Source of the DNA: Streptomyces sp. NBC_01255
GTDB taxonomy: Bacteria; Actinomycetota; Actinomycetes; Streptomycetales; Streptomycetaceae
Direction: 5' to 3'
DNA: 64,000 bases
Assembly (NCBI RefSeq): GCF_036226445.1
Contig: NZ_CP108474.1
Span: 2,728,001 to 2,792,000 of the forward strand
Of this stretch, positions 24,019 through 32,304 are shown piece after piece (positions within the stretch are counted from its first letter, which is position 1; each line of letters starts with the position of its first letter). Below the pieces are notes generated by a model. That model saw nothing but the letters and a program-made list of their open reading frames with translations. It was not told the DNA's origin and did no database searches. The translations under genes and the position numbers were made by a program.

Positions 24019-25715
24019 AAGCCCGGGGGCTCCGTGTAGATGCCCCACTCGTCGCGCAGGGCGTCGCAGATCTCGCCGAGGGTGGCCTCCGCGCGTACGG
24101 CCTCCAGCATCGGGACGATCATGTTCGAGCCGTCCCGGGCCGCCGCGAGCATCGCGTCGAGCGAGGCGCGGACCTTGGCGTCGTCACGGCGCGCCTTGCG
24201 CTCGCCGAGGACCCGGACCTGCTCCCACTCGACCTCGTGGCTGACCCGCAGGATCTCCAGGTCGCCGGTGACGGAGCCGTGGGCGCAATTGACGCCGACG
24301 ACCCGCTTGTCGCCCTTCTCCAGGGACTGCTGGTACTGGAAGGCGGACTCGGCGATCTCGCCGGTGAACCAGCCGTCCTCGATCCCGCGCAGGATGCCCG
24401 AGGTGATCGGCCCGATCGGGTGCTGCCCGTCCGGGTGGGCGCGCCAGCCGCGCTCCTTGATCTGGTCGAAGATCCGCTCGGCGTCGGCCTCGATGCGGTC
24501 GGTGAGCTGCTCGACGTACCAGGAGCCGCCCAGCGGGTCGGCCACGTTGGCCACGCCCGTCTCCTCCATCAGCACCTGCTGTGTGCGGAGTGCGATCTCG
24601 GCGGCCTGCGCGCTGGGCAGCGCGAGCGTCTCGTCGAGGGCGTTGGTGTGGAGGGAGTTGGTGCCGCCGAGGACGGCGGAGAGGGCCTCGACCGCCGTAC
24701 GGACGACGTTGTTGTACGGCTGCTGGGCGGTGAGGGAGACACCGGCGGTCTGGGTGTGGAAGCGGAGCCACTGCGCCTTGTCGGTCTTGGCGCCGTAGAC
24801 CTCCTTCATCCAGCGCGCCCAGATCCGGCGGGCGGCGCGGAACTTGGCGATCTCCTCGAAGAAGTCGAGGTGGGCGTCGAAGAAGAAGGAGAGGCCGGGG
24901 GCGAAGACGTCGACGTCGAGGCCGCGCGAGAGGCCCAGCTCCACGTAGCCGAAGCCGTCGGCGAGGGTGTACGCGAGCTCCTGCGCGGCCGTCGCCCCGG
25001 CCTCGCGGATGTGGTAGCCGGAGACGGAGAGCGGCTTGTACGCGGGGATGCCCTCCGCGCAGTGCTCCATCAGGTCGCCGATGAGGCGCAGATGGGGCTC
25101 GGGCTCGAAGAGCCACTCCTTCTGCGCGATGTACTCCTTGAAGATGTCGGTCTGGAGCGTGCCGTTGAGCACGGCCGGGTCGACGCCCTGGCGCTCGGCG
25201 GCGACCAGGTACATGCAGAAGACGGGCACGGCGGGCCCGGAGATGGTCATCGAGGTGGTGACGTCGCCGAGCGGGATGTCCTTGAAGAGGACCTCCATGT
25301 CGGCGGCGGAGTCGATGGCGACACCGCAGTGGCCGACCTCGCCGAGCGCCTTCGGGTCGTCGGAGTCGCGGCCCATGAGGGTCGGCATGTCGAAGGCGAC
25401 GGAGAGGCCGCCGCCGCCGGCCTCCAGGATCATCTTGTACCGCTCGTTGGTCTGCTCGGCGTTGCCGAAGCCCGCGAACTGGCGGATGGTCCAGGTCCGG
25501 CCCCGGTAGCCGGTCGCGTGGAGTCCCCGGGTGTAGGGGTACTCGCCGGGCCAGCCGATGCGCTCGAACCCCTCGTAGGTGTCGCCGGGCCGGGGCCCGT
25601 AGACGGGCTCCACGGCGTCGCCGGAGAGCGTGGTGAAGTCCGCGTCCCGCTTGCGGGCCTTGTCGTAACGGGCCTGCCAGCGACGGCGGCCTTCCTCGAT
25701 GCCGTGAGCGTCCAT
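24015..25715 (-). CDS. icmA: Isobutyryl-CoA mutase large subunit (methylmalonyl-CoA mutase family)
   Basis: 566 residues, the length of Streptomyces IcmA and shorter than full methylmalonyl-CoA mutase because the B12-binding domain is on a separate subunit. Motifs of the TIM-barrel half are clear: 'YPYTRGLHATGYRGRTWTIR'-type entry, 'TLQTDIFKEYIAQKEW', 'SVSGYHIREAGATA' and 'GGTNSLHTNALDE'. With IcmB and adenosylcobalamin it interconverts isobutyryl-CoA and n-butyryl-CoA, linking valine catabolism to butyrate and polyketide precursors. ATG 25715 is the family start. A perfect 24-base palindrome lies 9 bases upstream. The TnpB element is inserted exactly after its stop; their last 4 bases overlap. 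icmB is not in the window. Confidence 0.92.
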   Translation of the reverse strand: MDAHGIEEGRRRWQARYDKARKRDADFTTLSGDAVEPVYGPRPGDTYEGFERIGWPGEYPYTRGLHATGYRGRTWTIRQFAGFGNAEQTNERYKMILEAGGGGLSVAFDMPTLMGRDSDDPKALGEVGHCGVAIDSAADMEVLFKDIPLGDVTTSMTISGPAVPVFCMYLVAAERQGVDPAVLNGTLQTDIFKEYIAQKEWLFEPEPHLRLIGDLMEHCAEGIPAYKPLSVSGYHIREAGATAAQELAYTLADGFGYVELGLSRGLDVDVFAPGLSFFFDAHLDFFEEIAKFRAARRIWARWMKEVYGAKTDKAQWLRFHTQTAGVSLTAQQPYNNVVRTAVEALSAVLGGTNSLHTNALDETLALPSAQAAEIALRTQQVLMEETGVANVADPLGGSWYVEQLTDRIEADAERIFDQIKERGWRAHPDGQHPIGPITSGILRGIEDGWFTGEIAESAFQYQQSLEKGDKRVVGVNCAHGSVTGDLEILRVSHEVEWEQVRVLGERKARRDDAKVRASLDAMLAAARDGSNMIVPMLEAVRAEATLGEICDALRDEWGIYTEPPGF

Positions 25716-25723
25716 GCACTCGA

Positions 25724-25747
25724 ATTTACTAGGACGTCCTAGTAAAT
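25724..25747. promoter_or_regulatory. Perfect 24-bp palindrome upstream of icmA, candidate TetR-type operator
   Basis: The left arm ATTTACTAGGAC is followed directly by its exact complement. It ends 9 bases from the icmA start codon, so a bound repressor would block the promoter or initiation. Symmetry and length fit a TetR-family site. The half-site core TTACT/AGTAA resembles the palindromes at 19071 and 19202, but the spacing differs. Confidence 0.65.
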
Positions 25748-25758
25748 GTCGATGGGAG

Positions 25759-25784
25759 ACCGCCGTACGCATCCGTACGGCGGT
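25759..25784 (-). terminator. Terminator of the DUF3817 gene
   Basis: A perfect 11-bp stem (25759-25769 with 25774-25784) with a CATC loop lies 16 bases after the DUF3817 stop on the minus strand and before the icmA operator. It would insulate icmA from upstream transcription. Confidence 0.65.
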
Positions 25785-25799
25785 ATCCGGCGGTCCGCG

Positions 25800-26132
25800 T
25801 CAGGCCTTGACGGCGGCCGGGGAAGCGTCCGTGACCAGCGGCAACGTCTCGCGGACGACCTTGCGCTCGACGAAGAAGGCGGCGAAGGGAATCGTCCCGG
25901 AGAGCAGCACCCACAGGAGCTTGCCGAACGGCCACTTGGCCTTGGAGCCCAGGTCGAAGGCGAAGACGAGGTAGATGATGTAGAGGACGCCGTGGGCCTG
26001 GGAGACCGCGAAGGTCACGTCCTCGCCCATGTCGAACCCGTACTTGAAGATCATGCAGGTGCACAGCACGAGCAGCATGACGGCGGTCACGTAGGCCATG
26101 ACGCGGTAACGGGTCAGCACGCTGGATTTCAT
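25800..26132 (-). CDS. DUF3817-family small membrane protein
   Basis: 110 residues with three transmembrane helices ('VMAYVTAVMLLVLCTCMIFK', 'VSQAHGVLYIIYLVFAFDLG' and 'LLWVLLSGTIPFAAFFVERK'). This is the DUF3817 pattern, with the conserved HG in helix 2 and the 'FGG/FAAFFVERK'-type end. A second member is encoded at 39170-39514. Function unknown. It lies 87 bases downstream of the MarR gene on the same strand. Confidence 0.85.
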   Translation of the reverse strand: MKSSVLTRYRVMAYVTAVMLLVLCTCMIFKYGFDMGEDVTFAVSQAHGVLYIIYLVFAFDLGSKAKWPFGKLLWVLLSGTIPFAAFFVERKVVRETLPLVTDASPAAVKA

Positions 26133-26168
26133 GCCGTCGAGCGTAACGGCACGTTCCGGGCGATCTTC

Positions 26169-26229
26169 GCGCGGGTCGGCTCTCGCCGGACGCGCGGGTC
26201 GGCTCTCGCCGGACGCGGGTCAGCTCTCG
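26169..26229. repeat. 23-bp tandem repeat running into the MarR stop
   Basis: Two perfect copies of a 23-base unit beginning GCGCGGGTCGGC (26169-26191, 26192-26214) and a third partial copy that contains the MarR stop codon and its last codons. It lies between the MarR and DUF3817 genes. Confidence 0.7.
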
Positions 26230-26729
26230 TCGAAATCGTGCGCGCTCACCCGCAGCGGGCGGAGCATCGCGAAGATCTCGCCGCATTCCTCGGCGTCGTA
26301 CGCACCGAGCCCGAACTCCATGTCCATCAGGTCGCGGGTCGCGGACTCGACCACCTCGCGCCCCTTCTCGGTGATGGTCGCGAGGGTGCCCCGGCCGTCG
26401 TTGGGGTTCGGGCGCTTGGCGACGAGACCGGACTTCACGAGCCGGTCCACCGTGTTCGTCACCGAGGTGGGGTGCACCATCAGCCGCTCGCCGATCTTGG
26501 ACATCGGCAGCTCGCCCGCCTTGGAGAAGGTGAGCAGGACCAGGGCCTCGTACCGCGCGAAGGTCAGCCCGTACGGCTTGACGACGGCGTCGACCTCCGC
26601 GAGCAGGATCTGCTGGGCGCGCATGATCGAGGTGATCGCGGCCATCGAGGGGACCGGGCCCCAGCGCTTCTGCCAGAGTTCGTCGGCGCGGGCGATGGGG
26701 TCGAAGGGGAGACTGAGCGGCTTCGGCAC
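26220..26729 (-). CDS. MarR-family regulator
   Basis: 169 residues. The MarR winged HTH is at about 55-120 ('LPMSKIGERLMVHPTSVTNT', then 'VDRLVKSGLVAKRPNPNDGR' wing) between dimerisation helices. The longer N terminus ('LPFDPIARADELWQKRW') is typical of a Streptomyces subgroup. It is upstream of DUF3817 and icmA on the minus strand and could regulate them, though no MarR-like site was seen in front of it. Its 3' end is formed by a tandem repeat. Confidence 0.87.
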   Translation of the reverse strand: MPKPLSLPFDPIARADELWQKRWGPVPSMAAITSIMRAQQILLAEVDAVVKPYGLTFARYEALVLLTFSKAGELPMSKIGERLMVHPTSVTNTVDRLVKSGLVAKRPNPNDGRGTLATITEKGREVVESATRDLMDMEFGLGAYDAEECGEIFAMLRPLRVSAHDFDES

Positions 26730-26771
26730 GCGTCGACCTTACCCATGCGCCACTGGGCGGTCAGCCCCGTC

Positions 26772-28142
26772 TCATTTCTCGGTCGCCCCGGAGGACTTGA
26801 GCTCCGCCGCCGCGGCGAGGAGGCAGAGTGTGCCGACGACGCCCGTGCCCGCGACGACCGTGTGCACGGGGGCGAACTCGGCCGCGATCCCGGCTCCCGC
26901 CATGCCGATCCCCTGGACGGTCATCATCCCCGCCGTCATCAGGGTCATGGCCCTCCCCCGCTGCGCCTCGGGGACGGCGGCGACGAACCAGGCGTCGAGA
27001 CCGAGCGTGTACGCGCCGGTGGCGCCCGCCAGGAAAAGCGCGACGACCGCGAGGGCGACGCCGGGCTCGGGGGCGTACAGGAGATACGGGAGGACGCCCG
27101 TCACCGCGAGCGGGAGCACGATCCGGGAGCGGGTCGCGGCGGAGAGGAACGAACCGGCGAACAGCTCGCCCGCGATCGTGCCGACCGGCAGCGCGCACAT
27201 CAGCAGACCGAGGGCGGCCGTCGAGACGCCGATCTCGTCGGCGTAGGGGGCTGCAAGCGCCTCCGGTACGACGGCGAAGAGCGGCGGCACCCAGAACATC
27301 ACCATCAGGGCGCGCACGCGCCGGTTCCGCAGGACGGCCAAGGTGCCGGAGAGCCCGCTCGCGGCCGCCTTCCCGGCGGCGCGGGCCGGACGGCGGACGG
27401 TGCCGAGCCGGAGCAGCAGCGCCGAGGCGAGGAAGGTGACGGCGGTGACGGCGAGGGCGCCGCGCGGCGGGACGACGGTGAGGAGGACGCCGCCGACGGC
27501 GAAGCCGGTGAGCAGGGCGCTCTGCGAGACGATCCGCAGGAGCGAGCGGCCGAGGACGAAGAGGTCGCCCTCGCCGAGGATGTCGGCGAGGGTCGCCATC
27601 CGGGTGCCGTTGAAGACCGGCGAGACGACGGCGATGGCGCAGCGCAGGGCGAGCAGGACGGCGACGGGGGTCGCGGGGACGACCATCACGGCGACGCAGG
27701 CGGCGCAGACGAGGTCGCAGACGACGAGGATCCGGCGGGGCGGGAGGCGGTCGGTGAGGCCGGCGAGGAGGGTGCCGCCGAGGAGGTAGGGGAGGAAGCC
27801 GAGGGCGAAGGTGAGGGAGGAGAGGAGCGGGGAGCGGGTGAGGTCGTAGACGAGCACGGTGAGGGCCAGCTCGCTGACGACGACCCCGAGGAGCGAGAAG
27901 AGGTGCGCCACGAAGACGAACCGGAACTCCCGCACCCGGAACACGGCCCGGTACCCGGGGCTGCCGGTGGGGGCGGAGGGCGCGGGCGTGGCGGGCACGG
28001 CGGTGACGGACGCAGGGGTGACGGACGCAGGGGTGACGGACGCAGGGGTGACGGACGCAGGGGTGACGGACGCAGGGGTGCCCTGCGAGGCGGGCGCAGG
28101 GGTGACGGGCACAGGGGTGCCCTGCGAGGCGGGCTTCGGCAT
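26772..28142 (-). CDS. MFS transporter with repetitive N-terminal extension
   Basis: 456 residues. After about 60 residues of Pro/Ala/Ser/Val/Thr repeats come 10-12 transmembrane helices with a DHA3/MFS_3-like pattern ('GFLPYLLGGTLLAGLTDRLP', 'FNGTRMATLADILGEGDLFV'). Such proteins are usually drug or metabolite exporters. The ATG at 28142 includes the whole repeat; a start inside or after the repeat cannot be excluded, as no strong ribosome site is visible. It is divergent from the ArsR-like regulator, which probably controls it. Substrate unknown. Confidence 0.82.
   Translation of the reverse strand: MPKPASQGTPVPVTPAPASQGTPASVTPASVTPASVTPASVTPASVTAVPATPAPSAPTGSPGYRAVFRVREFRFVFVAHLFSLLGVVVSELALTVLVYDLTRSPLLSSLTFALGFLPYLLGGTLLAGLTDRLPPRRILVVCDLVCAACVAVMVVPATPVAVLLALRCAIAVVSPVFNGTRMATLADILGEGDLFVLGRSLLRIVSQSALLTGFAVGGVLLTVVPPRGALAVTAVTFLASALLLRLGTVRRPARAAGKAAASGLSGTLAVLRNRRVRALMVMFWVPPLFAVVPEALAAPYADEIGVSTAALGLLMCALPVGTIAGELFAGSFLSAATRSRIVLPLAVTGVLPYLLYAPEPGVALAVVALFLAGATGAYTLGLDAWFVAAVPEAQRGRAMTLMTAGMMTVQGIGMAGAGIAAEFAPVHTVVAGTGVVGTLCLLAAAAELKSSGATEK
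28006..28080. repeat. 15-bp minisatellite, five perfect copies, inside the MFS gene
   Basis: Five uninterrupted identical copies of ACGGACGCAGGGGTG (plus-strand reading). In the MFS frame each unit encodes a five-residue PASVT-type repeat, so length changes keep the frame. Perfect identity suggests recent or ongoing expansion. Confidence 0.9.
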
Positions 28143-28229
28143 GGTCGCAGCGTGCCGCCGACCGGCGTCCCGCCCTAGACTTTCGGCTCCACACGAATGT
28201 TCCGAGTCCGGCGAGAGCCAGAGGTCCCC

Positions 28230-29222
28230 GTGCCGTACCACCTGCGCTTCGGCGAGGCCGACCCGCTGCGGATCCGGTTCGCGATCTCGCCGCTCTGGGA
28301 GACGCACTCCGCCGTGCGGGTCCTCGCGCGGCCCGGGAAGCAGAGCTACCACCTTCCGTGGATGCGGCGGATCGCGGGCGCCGCGCGGGATCTCGACCTC
28401 GGGCCGCTCCAGCTCCTCATGCCGCTCCGCGGGCACAGCCCGGACTTCCTCTATCCGCCGCCGATCGGGCCCGTCGCCACCTTCGACGAGGAGATCGCCG
28501 CGGTACGGGAGACCGACCCGGCCCTCGCGCTCGTCGACTTCGAGCGGGCGCTCGCCGAGACCCCGGGGGCAGCCGGTACGGAGGAGGGCCGGCGGCTGCT
28601 CGCCGATCCGGCCGACGGGGTGCGGCGGCTGACCGTCCTCCTGGAGGCGGCCTGGGCGGTGCTGATCGCTCCCGAGTGGCCCCGGCTGCGGGCGCTCCTG
28701 GAGGCGGACGTGGCGTACCACTCGCGCCGGCTCGCGGAGGGCGGGCTCGAACGGCTCCTGGGCGAGCTGCACCCGGCCTTCGCCTGGGCCGCCGAGACCG
28801 CCACCCTCCAGGTCGCCTACGCCGGGGAGCACGACCGTCCGCTGGACGGGCAGGGGCTCGTCCTCATGCCGTCGGTCTTCACCTGGCCCGATGTGGTGAG
28901 CGGCTTCGATCCGCCGTGGCAGCCGACCGTGGTGTATCCGGCGCGCGGGATCGGCGGGCTGTGGGCCGAGCCCCGGGAGCGTACGCCCGAGGTGCTGGCC
29001 CGGCTGCTCGGCCGCGCCCGGGCGGACGTCCTGTGCGCCCTGGACGAGCCGACGGGGACGACGGCGCTCGCGCACCGGCTGGGCCTCGCGCCCTCCACCG
29101 TCTCCTCGCACTTGTCGGTGCTGCGGGACGCGGGGCTGCTCGCCTCCCGGCGGTACGGCCACCAGGTGCTGTACGAGCGGACGCCCCTCGGGATCGCGGT
29201 GTCGCAGCCCGGAACCGACTGA
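28230..29222 (+). CDS. ArsR-like transcriptional regulator with N-terminal DUF5937-type domain
   Basis: 330 residues from GTG 28230, which has AGAGG upstream; ATG 28197 would add 11 residues. The first 240 residues form a ligand-binding-like domain found in Streptomyces regulators of this kind. The C-terminal 80 residues are a winged HTH ('LDEPTGTTALAHRLGLAPST', 'VSSHLSVLRDAGLLASRRYG', 'VLYERTPLG'). It is divergent from the MFS gene with under 100 bases between, the classic layout of a local repressor and its exporter. Ligand unknown. Confidence 0.8.
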   Translation: MPYHLRFGEADPLRIRFAISPLWETHSAVRVLARPGKQSYHLPWMRRIAGAARDLDLGPLQLLMPLRGHSPDFLYPPPIGPVATFDEEIAAVRETDPALALVDFERALAETPGAAGTEEGRRLLADPADGVRRLTVLLEAAWAVLIAPEWPRLRALLEADVAYHSRRLAEGGLERLLGELHPAFAWAAETATLQVAYAGEHDRPLDGQGLVLMPSVFTWPDVVSGFDPPWQPTVVYPARGIGGLWAEPRERTPEVLARLLGRARADVLCALDEPTGTTALAHRLGLAPSTVSSHLSVLRDAGLLASRRYGHQVLYERTPLGIAVSQPGTD

Positions 29223-29235
29223 CCGTCATGTCACG

Positions 29236-30327
29236 ATGGCGCCGATTGTCCTGAACCCCGTACCCGTACGCCCCGCCGTACCCGACCCTGGGGGCCGGTT
29301 GTCCCGCCGCACCGTCACCGCCGCCGCCCTGACCCTCGTCTCCGCGCTGCTTCTGACCGGATGCTCCGGCGACGAGCCCCCGAAGACTCCCGTCGGCCCG
29401 CCCTCCGCGGCCGGTGAGGCCTCGGGCGAGGCGCCGGCGCCCTCCGCCGGTTCGCCGTTCTGGGTCGACCCGGAGAGCGACGCGGCGAAGCAGGTCAGGA
29501 CGTACGAGGCGCAGGGCAGGACCGAGGACGCCGAGGTCCTGAAGCGGATCGCGGAGCGGCCGGTCGCGGACTGGCCGGCGGGGGACGACCCCGTCCCCGA
29601 GGTCACGCGCGCGGTCAGGGGCGCGGCGGCCGAGGGCCGGACCCCGGTCTTCGTCGCGTACAACATCCCCCACCGTGACTGCGGGATGTACTCGGCGGGC
29701 GGCTCGCACGACGCGCGGGCCTACCGGAACTGGGTCGACTCCTTCGCCTCCGCGATCGGCGACTCCCCCGCGATCGTCGTCCTGGAGCCGGACGCGGTGC
29801 CGCACATCGTGGACGGCTGCACCCCGGCCCAGTACCACGACGAGCGCTACGGGCTGCTCGCCGAGGCGATCGAGCGGCTCAAGCGGCAGCCGCGCACCCG
29901 GGTCTACCTGGACGCGGGCAATCCGGCGTGGATCGACGACCCGGGCAAGCTGGTGGAGCCGCTGCGCCGGGCGGGCGTCGCCCGCGCCGACGGCTTCTCG
30001 CTCAACGTCTCCAACTTCCAGACGAACGACACGGTGAAGGGCTTCGGCTCGACGCTGTCGGGGCTGCTCGGCGGCGCCCACTTCACGGTGGACACCAGCC
30101 GCAACGGCGACGGCCCCCTCCCGGGTGACCGGGCGGAGGCCTGGTGCAATCCGCCGGGCCGGGCCCTCGGCGTACCGCCGACGGACCGGACCGGGGACGA
30201 GCTGGTCGACGCCTATCTGTGGATCAAGCGCCCCGGCGACTCGGACGGTCAGTGCCGGGGCGGCCCGGCCGCCGGGACGTGGTGGCCGGAGTACGCCCTG
30301 GGCCTCGCCCGCCGCGCCAAGGCCTGA
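29236..30327 (+). CDS. cslZ: Glycoside hydrolase family 6 lipoprotein (CslZ-like endoglucanase)
   Basis: 363 residues. A Tat-like 'LSRRTVTAAALTL' and a lipobox 'LLTGC' (Cys43) mark a lipoprotein exported to the outer face of the membrane. The GH6 domain shows 'YNIPHRDCGMYSAGG' (D148) and the catalytic acid D186 in 'VVLEPDAV'. GH6 enzymes cleave beta-1,4-glucans with inversion. It ends 12 bases from the convergent glxA gene. In S. lividans the equivalent gene, as I recall, is cslZ next to cslA-glxA, where it would trim or release the tip glycan. The symbol is given by context. Confidence 0.85.
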   Translation: MAPIVLNPVPVRPAVPDPGGRLSRRTVTAAALTLVSALLLTGCSGDEPPKTPVGPPSAAGEASGEAPAPSAGSPFWVDPESDAAKQVRTYEAQGRTEDAEVLKRIAERPVADWPAGDDPVPEVTRAVRGAAAEGRTPVFVAYNIPHRDCGMYSAGGSHDARAYRNWVDSFASAIGDSPAIVVLEPDAVPHIVDGCTPAQYHDERYGLLAEAIERLKRQPRTRVYLDAGNPAWIDDPGKLVEPLRRAGVARADGFSLNVSNFQTNDTVKGFGSTLSGLLGGAHFTVDTSRNGDGPLPGDRAEAWCNPPGRALGVPPTDRTGDELVDAYLWIKRPGDSDGQCRGGPAAGTWWPEYALGLARRAKA

Positions 30328-30339
30328 GGGACCGCAGGC

Positions 30340-32301
30340 TCACCCCACCTGGATCCACTTCGCCTCGCTCGGGATGCCGTCCGCGTCCGTCACGAAGAGC
30401 ATGTACCAGCCGGGCGGCACGAGCGTGCGGTCCTGCGGTACGTCGACGGTGACCGACTTCCCGTCCTGCCCCTTCGTCAGGCCGACCTCCACCGAGCGCT
30501 GTTCGACGTCCGTCGTGTGGGTGACGGCGCTGGGCCGCATCAGCCGGGCCTTGACGATCCGCCCGGCGTCGGCGGTCCTGAAGGTGGCGCGGCCGTTCTG
30601 GTCGAGCTCCCGCGGGCCCTCGCCCAGGGCGGGCCGGTCGGTGCCCGCCTGGTGGAGGTAGGGCGGGGTGAAGACCTCGATGCGCTGCTCGAACGTACCG
30701 AGCTTGGTGTTGTCCTTGTCGTCGAAGAGCGGGTCGGAGCCGAAGGTCGCGACCCGGCCGTCGGGGAGCAGCAGCGCCTCGGAGTGGTAGTTGCGGCCGA
30801 CGGTGGGTTCCGCGGCCTCGGCGAAGGCGTTGGCCTTCGGGTCGTAGAACTGCGCCTTGAGGATGTCGCTGCCGCTGCGGCCCCGGTACTGCTCGGATCC
30901 GCCGCTGGTGAAGACGGTGTCGTCGGGCAGCAGGACGCTGCTGAGGTAGCGGGTGCCCTGCGGGAGCGCGGGCCCGTCGGTGAAGACGGGACTGTCCTGG
31001 GAGAGGTCGACGATCGAGGTGCGGGCAGTGGACTTCGGGGACTCGCCGACCCCGCCGCCGCCGAGGACCATGACCTTCTGGCTCTGGACGGGCGGCAGCA
31101 TCAGGGAGGCGGAGGTCTCCAGCTGGTCGGGGTCGGTGAGCCCGCCGAGCTTGGTGAAGGAGTTCTTCTTCAGGTCCCACAGTCCGGGTTCGCGGCCCTT
31201 CTCGGCGGGGCCGTAGCCGGCGTTGGAGCCGGTGTAGAGGACCTTGCCGCCCTTGGTGAGGAAGAGGGAGGGGTAGGTGGGGAAGTAGCGGAAGGGGCCC
31301 TTGGACCACTTCTTGGTCTTCGGGTCGTAGATCTCGTTGTCGCCGGGGACGACGTCGCCGACGTCGTTGAGCCCGGAGACGGCGAGGACCTTGCCGTCGG
31401 CGAGGGTGAGGAGGGTGGGGTACCAGCGGGCGTCCTTCATGGGGTCCACCGGGATGTACTTCTCGGCCCGGGGGTCGAACTCGTAGGCGCCCTTGATGCC
31501 CTGGAAGTCCTGCTTCTCGGTGGTGAGCTTCTGCGCGAGCCCGTAGACGTTGTCGGCCGCCTCGCCCTTGAGGCCGACGACCTCGTACTGCGCGGCCTCG
31601 GTGGTGAGGGCCTGCGGACCGGCCTTCCGCGCCTCGACGAAGACCCGCGCCTCCGCCGCCGTGACCTTGGTCTTCCACGGCTTCATCTGGCCGCTCTTGA
31701 AGTACGAGACCTCGAACTCGCGCTTGGCCTTGGGGACGGTGACGTCGAACTTGGAGACGTACTCGACCCCGGACGGGGAGCGGAAGACGGTGCCCTTCTT
31801 CAGGGTGACCGCCTTGTCGGGGCTCTCGTTCTTGACCCGCATGCCGCCGCCGGCCTTCTCGACGCCGCCGTCGAGGACCTCGTACCGGGCGGTGCCGCCG
31901 GCGACGAGCAGCCGCCCGTCGGGGAGCTGGGTGTGGCCGGAGCAGAAGAAGTCCACCGGGGTGGGGATCTTCTTGAAGGTGTTCTTCGCGGGGTCCCAGA
32001 GGACGGTCTCGAAGGTCCCGGCGTCGAAGTTCTTCTGGTCGTTGCCCGAGCCGGCGATCAGCAGCACCTTCCCGGTGTGCAGGAGGGCCGCGTGGATGGC
32101 GTTGACGCGGTACTCGTCGGGGACCTCCACCTCCGCCCAGGAGCCGAACTGCTTCTTGTAGCCGGGCTGGGCGATCTTGTACGCGTGGTACTTCTCCTCC
32201 GCGAAGGAGACGGCGGCGGGGGCGTTGAGCGCGGCGAGAAGCACGACGGCCCCGCTGCCAAGCAGGGTCTTCTTGAACTTCTTCGACGGCCGGTGGGCCA
32301 T
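30340..32301 (-). CDS. glxA: Copper radical oxidase GlxA
   Basis: 653 residues. An N-terminal signal/anchor ('TLLGSGAVVLLAALNAPAA') is followed by a kelch-type beta-propeller and a DUF1929 domain, the galactose/glyoxal oxidase architecture. Active-site elements are the Cys of 'FFCSGHTQLPDG' (C120, the Tyr-Cys cross-link partner), 'TYPSLFLTKGG', the Tyr-His pair in 'RNYHSEALLLPDG' and the His of 'AVTHTTD'. GlxA oxidises a terminal sugar of the glycan made by CslA, at the hyphal tip, and needs copper. ATG 32301 follows GGAGGG, 3 bases after the cslA stop, so the genes are co-transcribed. Confidence 0.93.
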   Translation of the reverse strand: MAHRPSKKFKKTLLGSGAVVLLAALNAPAAVSFAEEKYHAYKIAQPGYKKQFGSWAEVEVPDEYRVNAIHAALLHTGKVLLIAGSGNDQKNFDAGTFETVLWDPAKNTFKKIPTPVDFFCSGHTQLPDGRLLVAGGTARYEVLDGGVEKAGGGMRVKNESPDKAVTLKKGTVFRSPSGVEYVSKFDVTVPKAKREFEVSYFKSGQMKPWKTKVTAAEARVFVEARKAGPQALTTEAAQYEVVGLKGEAADNVYGLAQKLTTEKQDFQGIKGAYEFDPRAEKYIPVDPMKDARWYPTLLTLADGKVLAVSGLNDVGDVVPGDNEIYDPKTKKWSKGPFRYFPTYPSLFLTKGGKVLYTGSNAGYGPAEKGREPGLWDLKKNSFTKLGGLTDPDQLETSASLMLPPVQSQKVMVLGGGGVGESPKSTARTSIVDLSQDSPVFTDGPALPQGTRYLSSVLLPDDTVFTSGGSEQYRGRSGSDILKAQFYDPKANAFAEAAEPTVGRNYHSEALLLPDGRVATFGSDPLFDDKDNTKLGTFEQRIEVFTPPYLHQAGTDRPALGEGPRELDQNGRATFRTADAGRIVKARLMRPSAVTHTTDVEQRSVEVGLTKGQDGKSVTVDVPQDRTLVPPGWYMLFVTDADGIPSEAKWIQVG

Positions 32302-32304
32302 GGG

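Noticed and set aside
25724-25747. Terminator of icmA-upstream transcription
   Set aside because: The palindrome has no loop, so it cannot form a good RNA hairpin; its position by the start codon and perfect symmetry suit a protein operator.
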